Shown here piece by piece: positions 27,828 to 37,640 of a DNA stretch of 64,000 nucleotides. The position numbers and the translations under genes are program-made. The stretch lies in assembly GCF_022549495.1 (NCBI RefSeq), contig NZ_JAKZGD010000004.1:1-64000 (forward strand), in the 5' to 3' direction. Each line of letters starts with the position of its first letter. The stretch's first letter is position 1. The DNA is from Acinetobacter sp. ANC 4805. Lineage in GTDB: Bacteria > Pseudomonadota > Gammaproteobacteria > Pseudomonadales > Moraxellaceae. A model generated the notes under the pieces. The model searched no databases and had not been told where the DNA came from. It saw only the letters and a program-made list of their open reading frames with translations.

Positions 27828-28973
27828 TTATTTAGAGGTACTGAGGAGATAACTTTGTACCGCTTGACGACCTAGCGCAGGGTCATCCGTGAATACACCA
27901 TCTACGCCAGCCTTGAAGTAAAGTTGCATTTCCTTGATTGAACCTGTCTCACAACGCTCGGCTGCTTTGGACGTATCCTTACTACATTTTAAGCTGTCTG
28001 GTAGGAAATTATTTTCAGGGCGAAAGGTATAAGGATGTACTTTTAAATTGACTTTATGGGCATCTGCGATAAAAGAGGTGGTCTGTGTCATTGCGACATC
28101 TTTAAAGACATAGACTTTCCATGGACCCACACCATTGGCGTAGGCCGAAACGTCTTTGAGGCCTTGTGCCGTTGCTAGATCCGCATAGGTTCTAGGATTG
28201 TTTTGTGCAACATAATCTGCTGGTCTTGCTTCAGGCGAATCATAGAGCTGAATCAATTGTGCATGCTTAACACTCTTGTGTAAATCGAGTTGGTTTTTTA
28301 AATATTTTAAATTTCCAACTTCAAAAGACTGTAAATAAATAGGGGCAATATCACGGCTATATTGGTATTTGGATAAGGTTTTTAACAAAGTATCTTCCAT
28401 TGCCAAATTCTGTTTTTGGAAATAGGTTGGGTGTTTGGTTTCTGGATAAAGACCAATAATTTTGCCCGTTTTTTGATAATGCTTTGCAGCTAAATCAATG
28501 ATTTCATCGAGTGTCGGGATTTCAAATTGATCATTATATTGCGTATTGGCAGCACGATACTGGGGAATACGCTCACGTGCTTTGAGCTGTTTTAGCTCGG
28601 CCAAAGTAAAATCTTCAGTAAACCAGCCTGTTAAACTCACGCCATCAATGACTTTGGTTTTTTTACGATCGGCAAACTGAGTTAACGTTGCGACATTGGT
28701 TGTACCACTAATTTCGTTTTCATGGCGAGCTACTAAAAAGCCATCTTTGGTCGAGACTAAATCAGGCTCGATGAAATCAGCACCATCATCAATCGCTTTT
28801 TGATAAGACTCTAAGGTATGTTCGGGGCGCAGCGCACTCGCTCCACGATGTCCGATGACCAAAATTTTCGGTAATTGATAACTCGATTGAGTGCTACTGT
28901 TTTGATCATTATTGTCATCATTACAACCCACAAGGCTGATGAGGCTAAGACAAACAACTGCTTTTTTTAACAT
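27828..28973 (-). CDS. glpQ: Glycerophosphodiester phosphodiesterase lipoprotein, GlpQ-like
   Basis: 381 residues from ATG 28973; the frame continues to TTG 28985, but the ATG start has TTGAG upstream. The lipoprotein signal ends at LVGC, then an Asn/Asp/Ser-rich linker. The GDPD TIM barrel shows GHRGASALRPEHT, then FIEPDLVSTKDGFLVARHE with the catalytic HR/E/D/H set, and the C-terminal GVDGVFTDDP. It releases glycerol-3-phosphate from phospholipid-derived diesters in the periplasm or at the surface. A Pho-box-like array lies upstream, suggesting induction by phosphate starvation. Most GlpQ proteins are soluble periplasmic; this one appears lipid-anchored. Confidence 0.9.
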   Translation of the reverse strand: MLKKAVVCLSLISLVGCNDDNNDQNSSTQSSYQLPKILVIGHRGASALRPEHTLESYQKAIDDGADFIEPDLVSTKDGFLVARHENEISGTTNVATLTQFADRKKTKVIDGVSLTGWFTEDFTLAELKQLKARERIPQYRAANTQYNDQFEIPTLDEIIDLAAKHYQKTGKIIGLYPETKHPTYFQKQNLAMEDTLLKTLSKYQYSRDIAPIYLQSFEVGNLKYLKNQLDLHKSVKHAQLIQLYDSPEARPADYVAQNNPRTYADLATAQGLKDVSAYANGVGPWKVYVFKDVAMTQTTSFIADAHKVNLKVHPYTFRPENNFLPDSLKCSKDTSKAAERCETGSIKEMQLYFKAGVDGVFTDDPALGRQAVQSYLLSTSK

Positions 28974-29032
28974 TATGATGCTCAAATGTTTTTATTAAAG
29001 TGGTTAGTTTGTCGTGGAAATTTATCAAGGGG

Positions 29033-29061
29033 ATGACAGTTCAGTGATCGTTTTATGAAAA
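29033..29061 (-). promoter_or_regulatory. Pho-box-like array upstream of the glpQ-like gene
   Basis: On the minus strand TCAT (29058-29055), TCAC (29047-29044) and TCAT (29036-29033) repeat at exactly 11 bp. The last lies in a perfect CTGTCAT half-site. A -10-like TAAATT (29024-29019) lies 8 bp downstream, the usual Pho promoter geometry in which PhoB replaces the -35. Confidence 0.6.
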
Positions 29062-29109
29062 AATCAGTGTTTATAAAACAACTAAAATAAAAAATAGTCT
29101 GATTGAATG

Positions 29110-30723
29110 TTAAGACTTATTTTTCCAGTAGGGCCAATTCGCTTCTGGCGTAAAATGATAATTATCATCTAGCCAATAGCTCTGTGGTGGAGCGGATTTA
29201 TCTTTGAGACCCATAATATGCATAAGATTATTATCGAGTTCTGCTGTGTTTAGGGTTTTATCTTTATTCACACCCGTGACTGGTATTTTGTCGTACCACA
29301 TCATGACAGGGACTTGATAGCCAGCTTTGGTGTTTGGGCTATGACCAGCATAATCAATTTCATGCCCGACTTCATTACCATGATCAGAAACCATGGTAAA
29401 TGATCTAAAATCAGGTTTATGATCCGCCTGTAAAGTCTCTAAGAATTTTACGAGCAATGAATCTTGATATAGCATTGCATTGTTATAGTCGTTTCGTAAT
29501 GACCGAATCCAAGGATCAATATTTCTGTCCTTGAGATCGCGTTCTACGGCATCATTACTGTCACTACTAAATTTATTAAACATAGTTGAATAGCGCTCTT
29601 GATAGTTCGGATGTGCGCCAATCAAATGCAAAATAATCAATTTTTTAGGATTTGGATCTGCTAATGCTTGCTGATAGACAGGCATTAATGTTTCATCCAA
29701 AGAGGTACTGCTACGTCCAGAGCGTGTATTTTTATAAACAGCTTTATCCGCATAAGACCCAAATAATGAGGATAAATAGCTGTCATCTTGGTTGCTTAAC
29801 CAATAAATCTTATAACCTGCTGCACGAGCGTATGCCAATATACTTTCGGGGGAATATTGGTCATGTTCAGATGCGGGGCTTTCAGTGAGTAACACACGTA
29901 ATGCATTAATGGTCGAAGGTGAGGGTGAAAATGCATTACAAAAGATACGAAGTTGATCAATTTTCTTTGCTAATTCTGGTGTGGTATTTCTTGGATAGCC
30001 ACAGACCCCTAAATTTAAGCTGGTTAAACTTTCTGAAAGCACCAACACATGTGTTTGCTTTTCATTTTTAGGTGTTGTTAGGATTAAACTTTGTTTTGCG
30101 CTCAGATCCCATTGATGATGAACGTCTTTATGTTGTTTAATTCTATTTTGAAAATCTTGAATTTTAGTTTGATAGTCTGACCAAAAAACCATGGGGTGGA
30201 CTTTACGTGAAGGCTTCATTAAATAGCTCGTCACGGTTAATAATACCAGTAGAATGATGCAGCTACGATAAATCCGACTATTCCAAAGTTGATTGAAGTG
30301 TCTTGTTTTAATCAGTTTAAAAGCTGAGAAAATATAGATTGCCAATAAGGTTAGTAAACCAAATATAACGATTGCAATTGTGTTTAGATGAAGTTGTAAG
30401 AATTCCCATGTTTCTTTTTGATTGGTATTGGCAATTGCTTCAACAATAAAATACGCTTCATTATCACTATTAAATAAAAACCACGTACTAGAACGAAGTA
30501 AGGCATCTAACCAAGCAATAAACCACCAAACGATTGAAAGCATATACCAATAGATAATCTGCTGTGAAATCGCGAGGTAAATAAAAGCAACACCAGGTAA
30601 AGAGAGAAAGCCAAGTCTTAAACCATCGGATAAGTTCCCTGCAAAAATCAGCAAACCGCCCGTGATCAGCGCAGGCAGTAAAATAAGTAGCAGGATATTA
30701 AACCTTGTTAAGCTGGCCTTCAT
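29110..30723 (-). CDS. Phosphoethanolamine-transferase-like membrane enzyme (sulfatase fold)
   Basis: 537 residues. About five N-terminal membrane segments (to about residue 170) are followed by a periplasmic alkaline-phosphatase/sulfatase-fold domain. Metal and catalytic elements are recognisable: VLVLSES with the first acidic ligand, GYPRNTTPE, the nucleophile-Thr segment PSTINALRVLLTES, HLIGAHPNYQERY and VSDHGNEVG. This is the pattern of EptA/EptB/CptA enzymes that transfer phosphoethanolamine from phosphatidylethanolamine to lipid A or core sugars. The nucleophile region is closer to CptA/OpgE-like members than to PmrC, so lipid A and colistin relevance are not established. No pmrAB-type regulator is adjacent. 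Confidence 0.82.
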   Translation of the reverse strand: MKASLTRFNILLLILLPALITGGLLIFAGNLSDGLRLGFLSLPGVAFIYLAISQQIIYWYMLSIVWWFIAWLDALLRSSTWFLFNSDNEAYFIVEAIANTNQKETWEFLQLHLNTIAIVIFGLLTLLAIYIFSAFKLIKTRHFNQLWNSRIYRSCIILLVLLTVTSYLMKPSRKVHPMVFWSDYQTKIQDFQNRIKQHKDVHHQWDLSAKQSLILTTPKNEKQTHVLVLSESLTSLNLGVCGYPRNTTPELAKKIDQLRIFCNAFSPSPSTINALRVLLTESPASEHDQYSPESILAYARAAGYKIYWLSNQDDSYLSSLFGSYADKAVYKNTRSGRSSTSLDETLMPVYQQALADPNPKKLIILHLIGAHPNYQERYSTMFNKFSSDSNDAVERDLKDRNIDPWIRSLRNDYNNAMLYQDSLLVKFLETLQADHKPDFRSFTMVSDHGNEVGHEIDYAGHSPNTKAGYQVPVMMWYDKIPVTGVNKDKTLNTAELDNNLMHIMGLKDKSAPPQSYWLDDNYHFTPEANWPYWKNKS

Positions 30724-31048
30724 AGACGCCTGATAAAATGGGGGGAGAATAGAGAGCGTGCTACTATCGGTTTAAGTGCGTTAGGTGTCAATGTGAAATT
30801 AAAAAGTATTTGATTGTGTAGTAAATAAATTGTTTGGAGTTGTTCCATTTTTTAACTCAATGGAGCATTTTCGATTGTTATTATTATTCAATAATATTCA
30901 TGATTTCTCCGTAATTGTCGCTTTTTGCAATGATATGTTAATAACAATGGTGTTTGCTTGAAAGCTCAGCAATGATGATTGTTTGAAAATAGTACTCTCT
31001 CCCTATCTTTCTGAAAAATAGACTGTTTCAAAAATGGAATGAACAGCC
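30724..31048. promoter_or_regulatory. 325-bp divergent intergenic region
   Basis: Separates the phosphoethanolamine-transferase-like gene from the RND pump gene and must contain both promoters. AT-rich; I found no clear operator palindrome. GGAATGAACAGCC before 31049 supplies the ribosome site for the pump gene. Confidence 0.5.
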
Positions 31049-34000
31049 ATGTTATCTAAGTTTTTTATTGAGCGCCCGATCTTTGCAACCGTACTTGCAA
31101 TTATGGTGATGGCTTTTGGTATTTTCTCTATTTTAAATCTCCCAGTAGAGCGCTATCCCGATATTGCACCACCTCGTATTACAGTCTCTACCACATATAC
31201 GGGAGCTTCAGCTGAAACCGTTGAGCAAAGTGTGACTCAAGTTTTAGAACAACAAATTAAAGGCATTGATCATTTACTATATTTTAGTTCAACCAGCGAT
31301 TCATCTGGTCGTAGCCGAATTAACCTTAGTTTTGATATCGGTACCAACCCTGATACAGCACAGGTACAGGTACAAAATAGTATTAATGGTGTGTTGAATC
31401 GTTTACCTGAAGAAGTACAACGACAAGGTGTAAATGTTTATAAATCACTTGGCGATACGCATATGGTGATTGGCTTATATGACACTACAGGTCGTAGTAG
31501 CAATATCCAGATTTCAGACTATTTAGCAGACCATATCGAACAAAATATTGCTCGAATTGAAGGCGTTGGTGAAGTTGATGTTTTTGGTTCGCAATATGCC
31601 ATGCGAATTTGGTTGAACCCACTCAAGTTAAAACAATATCTGTTGATTCCGAGTGATATTCGTGCAGCAATTGAAGCTCAAAATACGCAAGTTGCAGCCG
31701 GTTCGATCGGGGCTTTGCCTGCTGTATCAGATCAATATTTAAATGCAAAAGTCAGTTCAGGTTCACGTTTGCAAACAGTTGAACAATTTGAAAATATTAT
31801 TATTAAAGCCAATGTGGATGGAAGCTTTGTTTATTTAAAAGATATTGCTCGAGTTGAATTAGGTGCAGAGAACTATCAATCATTCAATACCATTAATGGC
31901 TATCCATCTGCGGGGATGGGCATTTCACTGGCATCAGGTGCCAATGCCTTAGCCACTTCCGCAGCCATCAAAGCTGAACTTGATCAGCTTTCAGCAAAGA
32001 TGCCACAAGGCTATAAAGTCGTTTATCCGCGAGACAACACGCCGTTTGTACAAGAGTCGATTAAACAGGTCGTGAGTACGCTATTTGAAGCCGTGGTATT
32101 GGTTGTGGTGGTCATGTTCCTATTTTTACAAAATTGGCGCGCCACGCTTATTCCGACTTTGACTGTTCCGATTGTAATTTTAGGTACATTCACTGTGCTG
32201 TATGTACTTGGATTCAGTGTCAATACTTTAACTTTATTTGCAATGGTGTTGGCGATAGGTCTATTAGTCGATGATGCAATTGTTGTGGTTGAAAATGTTG
32301 AACGCTTGATGCATGAGCAACACCTTTCAGCGAAACAGGCTGCGATTGCTTCCATGCAAGAAATGACGGGCGCTTTGATCGGGATTACCTTGGTGCTGAC
32401 GGCTGTATTTATTCCTATGGCATTTTTTGGCGGCTCTATGGGTGTGATTTATCGACAGTTTTCGATTACATTAGTTGCTGCGATGATTCTTTCATTACTG
32501 GTTGCTTTAATTTTAACACCCGCCTTATGCGCACTTATTTTAAAACCCAATCCTCAGCCTGCCAAATGGGCACAGTGGTTTAACCAAAAATTAGATCAAT
32601 TAAAACAACGCTATTTACAATCTGCCCAATACAGCATCCAACATAAAGCAATCGTTTTAGTGTTATTTGTGGGTTTAATTGCGATATTTGGTTTGGTTTA
32701 TAAAACCCTACCAACGAGCTTCTTGCCAAGTGAAGACCAAGGAATTTTGAGTGTGCAGTTCAAAACTGCGGAAGGAACGCCGTTACCGAGAACACAAGAA
32801 ATGGGGGAGCAAATTCGCCAATATTTTGCTGATCATGAAGCTAAAAATGTTGAGGTTATTTTGGTTCGTTATGGGCGTAACAATTCAGGTACAGGGCAAA
32901 ATTTAGGATCGGCTTTTATTGCTTTAAAACATTGGGATGAACGTAAAGGACAGAAAAATGCAGCACAAGCGATTCGCCAACGTGCAATGAAGTTTTTTAA
33001 AAACAATCCTAATGTACAAGTAAATGTGATGATGCCTGCTTCAGTCAGTGGTTTGGGACAAACCAGTGGTATCGACTTTTGGATTCGAGATATTAATGGT
33101 CAAGGTCGGACTTTCTTAGATCAAAAATTTAAGGCGCTACAACAGCAGTCGGAAAATCAAAATAGTTTTGAAAATATTGATAAACAAACCACTTCCGATA
33201 AAACGGAGCTGAAAGTTCATATTGATCAAAAACAAGCAATGGCAATGGGGCTCACTCAAGCGGCAATGAACAGTACATTATCTGCTGCGTGGGGTGGAAC
33301 GTATATTAATGACTTTATTGATCGTGGACGAATTAAGCGAGTCATGATGCAAGGTGATGCACAGTTTCGTTCCAAGCCTGAAGATTTACAGTATTGGTCT
33401 GTACGTAATAACCAAAATCAAATGGTGCCTTTTAATCAGTTTGCTCAAACGGCATGGCATGGTGAACCTGATGTGGTCACGCGTTATATGGGTTATGCAG
33501 CAGTTCAAATGCAAGCAGATGTCAAAGATGGATTTAGTTCGGGTGTTGCCATGAACGATTTGAAAAAGATGGTGAATCAGTCTGATGATCTAGATTTAGC
33601 CTGGAGTGGTTTATCTTTTCAAGAACAGCAGTCAGGTCAAATGGCAATCTGGCTATATCTGGTGTCCGCAGGATTCATTTTCCTGTGTCTTGCTGCTTTA
33701 TATGAAAGCTGGAGTATCCCAACTGCAGTTATGGCTGCAATCCCATTGGGCATTGGTGGCAATATCTTGTTTGCTTACTTGACTGGTTTTCCAAATGATA
33801 TTTATTTCCAAATTGCCTTGCTCACAACGATTGGTTTGTCGTGTAAAAATGCGATTTTAATTGTTGAATTTGCAGCAATTGCTCAAGCACAGGGGCACAA
33901 TGCAGTTCAAGCTGCTTTACAAGGAGCAGGTTTGCGTTTGCGTCCAATTTTAATGACCTCTTTTGCTTTTGGTGCAGGTATTTTACCACTCGTTTTTGCA

Positions 34001-34147
34001 TCAGGTGCAGGGGCGGTGAGTCGTCAAGAAATTGGTACGAGTGTATTGGGTGGCGTTATTTTTGGAACCGTATTGGTGCTGATTTTTATTCCTTTTATGT
34101 ATGTATTGGTGTCTAATGTTTTCAAAGTAAAATCAAAGCAGTGTTAA
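31049..34147 (+). CDS. RND efflux permease, HAE1 family, without adaptor or outer-membrane partner
   Basis: 1032 residues, full AcrB/AdeJ length, with twelve membrane helices around two large periplasmic loops. It starts MLSKFFIERPIFATVLAI. Key features are present: the adjacent Asp pair of the proton relay in GLLVDDAIVVVENVE, the relay Lys in GLSCKNAILIVEFA, and signature segments PTIPT-like PTLTVPIVILGTF and GVIYRQFSIT. It exports amphiphilic drugs or lipids from the inner membrane by proton antiport. Unusually, no membrane-fusion protein, outer-membrane channel or local regulator gene flanks it, so it would have to borrow AdeI/AdeK-type partners. It resembles AdeJ more than AdeB by eye. 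Confidence 0.9.
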   Translation: MLSKFFIERPIFATVLAIMVMAFGIFSILNLPVERYPDIAPPRITVSTTYTGASAETVEQSVTQVLEQQIKGIDHLLYFSSTSDSSGRSRINLSFDIGTNPDTAQVQVQNSINGVLNRLPEEVQRQGVNVYKSLGDTHMVIGLYDTTGRSSNIQISDYLADHIEQNIARIEGVGEVDVFGSQYAMRIWLNPLKLKQYLLIPSDIRAAIEAQNTQVAAGSIGALPAVSDQYLNAKVSSGSRLQTVEQFENIIIKANVDGSFVYLKDIARVELGAENYQSFNTINGYPSAGMGISLASGANALATSAAIKAELDQLSAKMPQGYKVVYPRDNTPFVQESIKQVVSTLFEAVVLVVVVMFLFLQNWRATLIPTLTVPIVILGTFTVLYVLGFSVNTLTLFAMVLAIGLLVDDAIVVVENVERLMHEQHLSAKQAAIASMQEMTGALIGITLVLTAVFIPMAFFGGSMGVIYRQFSITLVAAMILSLLVALILTPALCALILKPNPQPAKWAQWFNQKLDQLKQRYLQSAQYSIQHKAIVLVLFVGLIAIFGLVYKTLPTSFLPSEDQGILSVQFKTAEGTPLPRTQEMGEQIRQYFADHEAKNVEVILVRYGRNNSGTGQNLGSAFIALKHWDERKGQKNAAQAIRQRAMKFFKNNPNVQVNVMMPASVSGLGQTSGIDFWIRDINGQGRTFLDQKFKALQQQSENQNSFENIDKQTTSDKTELKVHIDQKQAMAMGLTQAAMNSTLSAAWGGTYINDFIDRGRIKRVMMQGDAQFRSKPEDLQYWSVRNNQNQMVPFNQFAQTAWHGEPDVVTRYMGYAAVQMQADVKDGFSSGVAMNDLKKMVNQSDDLDLAWSGLSFQEQQSGQMAIWLYLVSAGFIFLCLAALYESWSIPTAVMAAIPLGIGGNILFAYLTGFPNDIYFQIALLTTIGLSCKNAILIVEFAAIAQAQGHNAVQAALQGAGLRLRPILMTSFAFGAGILPLVFASGAGAVSRQEIGTSVLGGVIFGTVLVLIFIPFMYVLVSNVFKVKSKQC

Positions 34148-34459
34148 AAATACAGAATATGCTGATTTGTTGGTCACAAAACTGATGAGCAATTGATCGA
34201 GTCACTTAAACAGTTGATTCTCTTAATTGTTCATTTTTGTTGCCTACGTTGTGAATAGAAAAAAAGGTTTGTAGTATTGCCGTGCCGTATAAGCGGTTAA
34301 ATGAGGTTTTGTTCGTTCAATGGACATACACAGTTGTGATTTATTAAGAATTACACATTTTTATATTCATCAAAATCTGAATGAAGAGCATTATTCGAGC
34401 GTCATATAATCGGTCGTATTGGCTCTTCATTGCTGGTGATTGGTCGTGAAGAGGCAAAC
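34148..34459. other. 312-bp gap between the RND gene and mgtE
   Basis: A weak terminator-like fold occurs soon after the RND stop: GAGCAATT pairs with AATTGTTC (about 34186-34232, with wobble), then ATTTTTGTT. The remainder is the mgtE leader. I could not draw a convincing M-box magnesium riboswitch in it. Confidence 0.35.
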
Positions 34460-35800
34460 ATGAGCTATAATAACTTCTTATACTTATTAAATGATGCGCT
34501 AAAAAATAATCATATCGAACTTGCACTTGCATCATTAAAAACTTTCCGTGCCGCAGACATTGCAGATTTATTAACTCAATTATCTATAGAGCATAGCCAA
34601 TTGTTGTTAATACACTTACCTGAGCGTGCCTATATTTTTTCTTATCTGCCACCTACTCAACAAGTCAAATTCGCTAAGGCAATACCCAGAAATATTTTTG
34701 CAGAAATTATTGGCGAAATGCCATCGGATAAACGAGCTGATGTATTCAAACGTTTAGATGAAGCACAGCAAAATGCATTATTGCCTGCTCTAGCACAAGC
34801 TGAAAGAGAAGATATTCGTCAACTTTCATCTTATATTGAAGGGACGGCTGGCGCAATTATGAGCTCTGAATATGCCACATTGAAACCGAATATGATGGTG
34901 AAAGATGCCATTAATATGTTGCGTTTTGAAGCACCTGATACTGAAACCATCTACTTTGCCTATGTTTTGGATCAAGCCCGAAAAATTCTTGGAGTTTTAT
35001 CTTTAAAGCAATTAATCCTTGCACCCGAAGAACAGAATATTAATGAGTTAATGGAAACGAATCTGTTAACAGCTTATGTTGATACCGATCAGGATGAAGT
35101 CGCTAAAATTATTGCCCGTTATGATTTATTAGCACTGCCAATTATTGATCATCAAGACATGATGGTTGGAATCGTGACTTATGATGATGCAATGGATGTT
35201 GCGAGTGAAGAAGCAACAGAAGATTTCTTAAAAGTTGGTGCGGTCAATGCTTCATCTAAACTCAGTATTAAATCTGCGCCAATTCTGCAACTTTATCAAA
35301 AGCGTGTTTTTTGGTTAGTGTTTTTGGTCTTTGGTAGTTTACTGTCAGGGATTGGGATTGCTCACTACGAAGATGTGATTGCTCAGCACCTTGTTTTGGT
35401 CTTTTTTCTCCCACTTTTGGTTGGGAGTGGTGGTAATGCAGGTTCTCAGTCTTCCACGCTAATGGTTCGTGCTTTAGCCACAGGCGATGTACAGTTTAAA
35501 GATTGGTTCCATTTACTTGGACGTGAGAGCCTCGTTGCATTGTGTTTAGGTGGAACAATGGCAATTGCTGTATCAGTACTTGGTTATTTCCGTGGTGATG
35601 AAATGGTGGCACTGGTCTTGGCGCTGAGTATGATGGGCATTGTGCTGATGGGCTGTCTGATTGGGATGAGTCTGCCTTTTATTTTAAATAAAGTCGGGCT
35701 TGATCCTGCAAGTGCATCAGCCCCTTTAGTGACGTCCATTTGTGATGCAACAGGGGTGATTGTGTACCTATTTATTGCTTCAATGATTTTATTCCATTAA
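34460..35800 (+). CDS. mgtE: MgtE-type magnesium transporter
   Basis: 446 residues from ATG 34460 with GAGG 6 bp upstream; a TTG frame start at 34430 is rejected. The domain order is canonical: N-terminal superhelical MgtE_N (ALASLKTFRAADIADLL, IIGEMPSDKRADVFKRL), a CBS pair (about residues 130-250), and a five-helix membrane domain with the pore motif PLLVGSGGNAGSQSSTLMVRALA and SLPFILNKVGLDPASASAPLVTS containing the conserved pore Asp. It acts as a magnesium-gated channel in the inner membrane; cytosolic magnesium binding closes it in relatives. It lies 73 bp upstream of a DUF4112 gene. Confidence 0.94.
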   Translation: MSYNNFLYLLNDALKNNHIELALASLKTFRAADIADLLTQLSIEHSQLLLIHLPERAYIFSYLPPTQQVKFAKAIPRNIFAEIIGEMPSDKRADVFKRLDEAQQNALLPALAQAEREDIRQLSSYIEGTAGAIMSSEYATLKPNMMVKDAINMLRFEAPDTETIYFAYVLDQARKILGVLSLKQLILAPEEQNINELMETNLLTAYVDTDQDEVAKIIARYDLLALPIIDHQDMMVGIVTYDDAMDVASEEATEDFLKVGAVNASSKLSIKSAPILQLYQKRVFWLVFLVFGSLLSGIGIAHYEDVIAQHLVLVFFLPLLVGSGGNAGSQSSTLMVRALATGDVQFKDWFHLLGRESLVALCLGGTMAIAVSVLGYFRGDEMVALVLALSMMGIVLMGCLIGMSLPFILNKVGLDPASASAPLVTSICDATGVIVYLFIASMILFH

Positions 35801-35872
35801 GTAATAATAACTGTACCGACAAAACTGAAAAACTACTTTATTCTCAAGGATAAACATCATTTTGGGTTAGAA

Positions 35873-36466
35873 ATGACAGATCAAACAGGGCAGAAAAAAC
35901 TCAGCAAGCAGCAAGCGATTGCCGTAGAGCGTGATTTGGCAAAATTCGCCAATACAATGGATAGCTTGGTTCGGATTCCATTTACCAAACAGGGCGTTGG
36001 TGCTGATGCTGCATTAAGTACGATTCCATTTGCAGGGGATGTTGCGGGTTTTATTTTGACATTGTATGCCTTTAAAAAAGCAAGAGAAGTCGGTGTGCCA
36101 CAACATAAACTGAATGGTGTGCTCAAACTGGCGATTATGGATATGTTCGTTGGTTTTGTGCCGATTGTGGGAACGTTATTTGATGTGTTTATTCGCCCAA
36201 GTCGAAGAACATTGGAAATTGTACATGAGCATATCCGTGAGGAATATCAAGTGTACAGTGATATTCATGTAATCCATCCTTTCTTACATGAATCACTGGA
36301 ACAAAAACAGAAAACGTCAGCCTTTTGGCGTAATCCTGTGGTGAGTTGGGTGTGGCTACGTATTCCAGATTTACTCGGTATTGTTGTACTTATTTTACTG
36401 GCTGTATTGGTATGGGCAGGCTTTGGCTATCTCTGGCAATTTTATCAATCTTTTCAGACCCCTTAA
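35873..36466 (+). CDS. DUF4112 membrane protein
   Basis: 197 residues. The family core is clear: LDSLVRIPFTKQGVGADAALSTIPF-type start, then AGFILTLYAFKKAREVGVPQHKL and MDMFVGFVPIVGTLFDVFIRPSRR. One or two short hydrophobic helices lie in the core and a C-terminal membrane anchor (about 163-185) follows. Function unknown. It follows mgtE on the same strand without a terminator between, so cotranscription is likely. The N-terminal ~30 residues are polar and Lys-rich. Confidence 0.85.
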   Translation: MTDQTGQKKLSKQQAIAVERDLAKFANTMDSLVRIPFTKQGVGADAALSTIPFAGDVAGFILTLYAFKKAREVGVPQHKLNGVLKLAIMDMFVGFVPIVGTLFDVFIRPSRRTLEIVHEHIREEYQVYSDIHVIHPFLHESLEQKQKTSAFWRNPVVSWVWLRIPDLLGIVVLILLAVLVWAGFGYLWQFYQSFQTP

Positions 36467-36475
36467 TTGATCCTC

Positions 36476-36510
36476 AAAAATAAAGCCTCCATCACGGAGG
36501 CTTTATTTTT
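36476..36510. terminator. Bidirectional terminator
   Basis: Perfect 15-bp stem (36476-36490 with 36496-36510), loop ATCAC, A-rich left and T-rich right, between the DUF4112 gene and htpX. Confidence 0.94.
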
Positions 36511-36523
36511 TATCTGATACTGA

Positions 36524-37429
36524 TTATTGAACATTTAATTGCTGTAATGCAGCAACACGTTGTTCAATGGTTGGGTGGGTTTGGAATAAAGCCGCTAAGC
36601 TAAAACCTTGTTCCTTACCTTCCGCAATCGCAAATGCTTTCATTTCTTTCGGCATTTGATCTGGCAGTTCTGATTCTGCTTGTAAACGAAGTAGTGCAGA
36701 AATCATCGCCTGTTTACCTGCTAAACGTGCGCCAGCTTCGTCTGCGCGATATTCACGTTGACGAGAGAACCACATCACGATCGCAGATGCCATGATACCA
36801 AATACGATATCGAGCACCATTGTAATGGCAAAATAAGCAAGTCCAGGTGCTTCACCATCTTCACGACCAAAGACGTTACGATCGATAAAGTCACCTACAA
36901 TACGTGCAAAGAACATGACAAAGGCATTGACGACACCTTGAATCAGCGCAAGCGTCACCATGTCACCATTTGCAACGTGACCAATTTCGTGTGCAAGTAC
37001 GGCACGCAGTTCATCTTTATTCATACGCTCTAATAGACCAGTTGATACAGCAACCAGAGCATCGTTTTTATTCCAACCTGTTGCAAACGCATTTGATTGG
37101 TAAGAAGGGAAAATACCAACTTCAGGCATATTAATACCTGCGCGTTGAGATAATTGAGCCACTTCTTGTAGTAACCAAGCTTCGGCTTGACTACGTGGTG
37201 CATTTGGGTCAATTAATTCAGTTCCAGTGGTTTTTTTAGCCATCCACTTCGACATAAATAGGGAAATAAAAGAACCTACCATACCGAAGACAAAACAGAT
37301 CACTAATAGGTTGCCTAGGTTTAAGCCACCCGCACCATGGTAACTACCGACACCGAAGAGTGACAAAATAATGCCAGCTACAACCAGTACCGCGAGGTTG
37401 GTTAGCAAGAACAAACCAATCCGCATCAT
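36524..37429 (-). CDS. htpX: Membrane zinc metalloprotease HtpX
   Basis: 301 residues with GAGGG 8 bp upstream. Two N-terminal helices precede the M48 catalytic domain with [10 protein letters not shown]; two further hydrophobic segments (about 155-175 and 195-215) and a distal Glu in [15 protein letters not shown] complete the zinc site. The [15 protein letters not shown] stretch is the HtpX hallmark. It takes part in inner-membrane protein quality control alongside FtsH, which is also in this window. In relatives it is under Cpx or heat-shock control; I see no such site here. Confidence 0.97.
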   Translation of the reverse strand: MMRIGLFLLTNLAVLVVAGIILSLFGVGSYHGAGGLNLGNLLVICFVFGMVGSFISLFMSKWMAKKTTGTELIDPNAPRSQAEAWLLQEVAQLSQRAGINMPEVGIFPSYQSNAFATGWNKNDALVAVSTGLLERMNKDELRAVLAHEIGHVANGDMVTLALIQGVVNAFVMFFARIVGDFIDRNVFGREDGEAPGLAYFAITMVLDIVFGIMASAIVMWFSRQREYRADEAGARLAGKQAMISALLRLQAESELPDQMPKEMKAFAIAEGKEQGFSLAALFQTHPTIEQRVAALQQLNVQ

Positions 37430-37640
37430 TGAGAAAACCCTCTTGTAAATAAATATTGATCTGATTTATAAATTAAATCACAACAATAATATGCAGGGCG
37501 AACCTCAAAAATTCAAGAAAAAAATAGATATAGATACATTAAGCTAATAAAACGATCTATAAGCTTTCAATGGTGATATGAGCGTAATTTTTATAAAAAA
37601 GTAAGAAAAATCATGTGATGAGAATCAGTGATCTGAATAA

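Noticed and set aside
29148..29170. Fur-box-like palindrome (TGATAATTATCA core)
   Set aside because: It lies within the coding 3' end of the phosphoethanolamine-transferase-like gene, far from any promoter.
34148..34459. Magnesium riboswitch ahead of mgtE
   Set aside because: I could not assemble an M-box-like fold; only a weak terminator-like pairing after the RND gene was seen.
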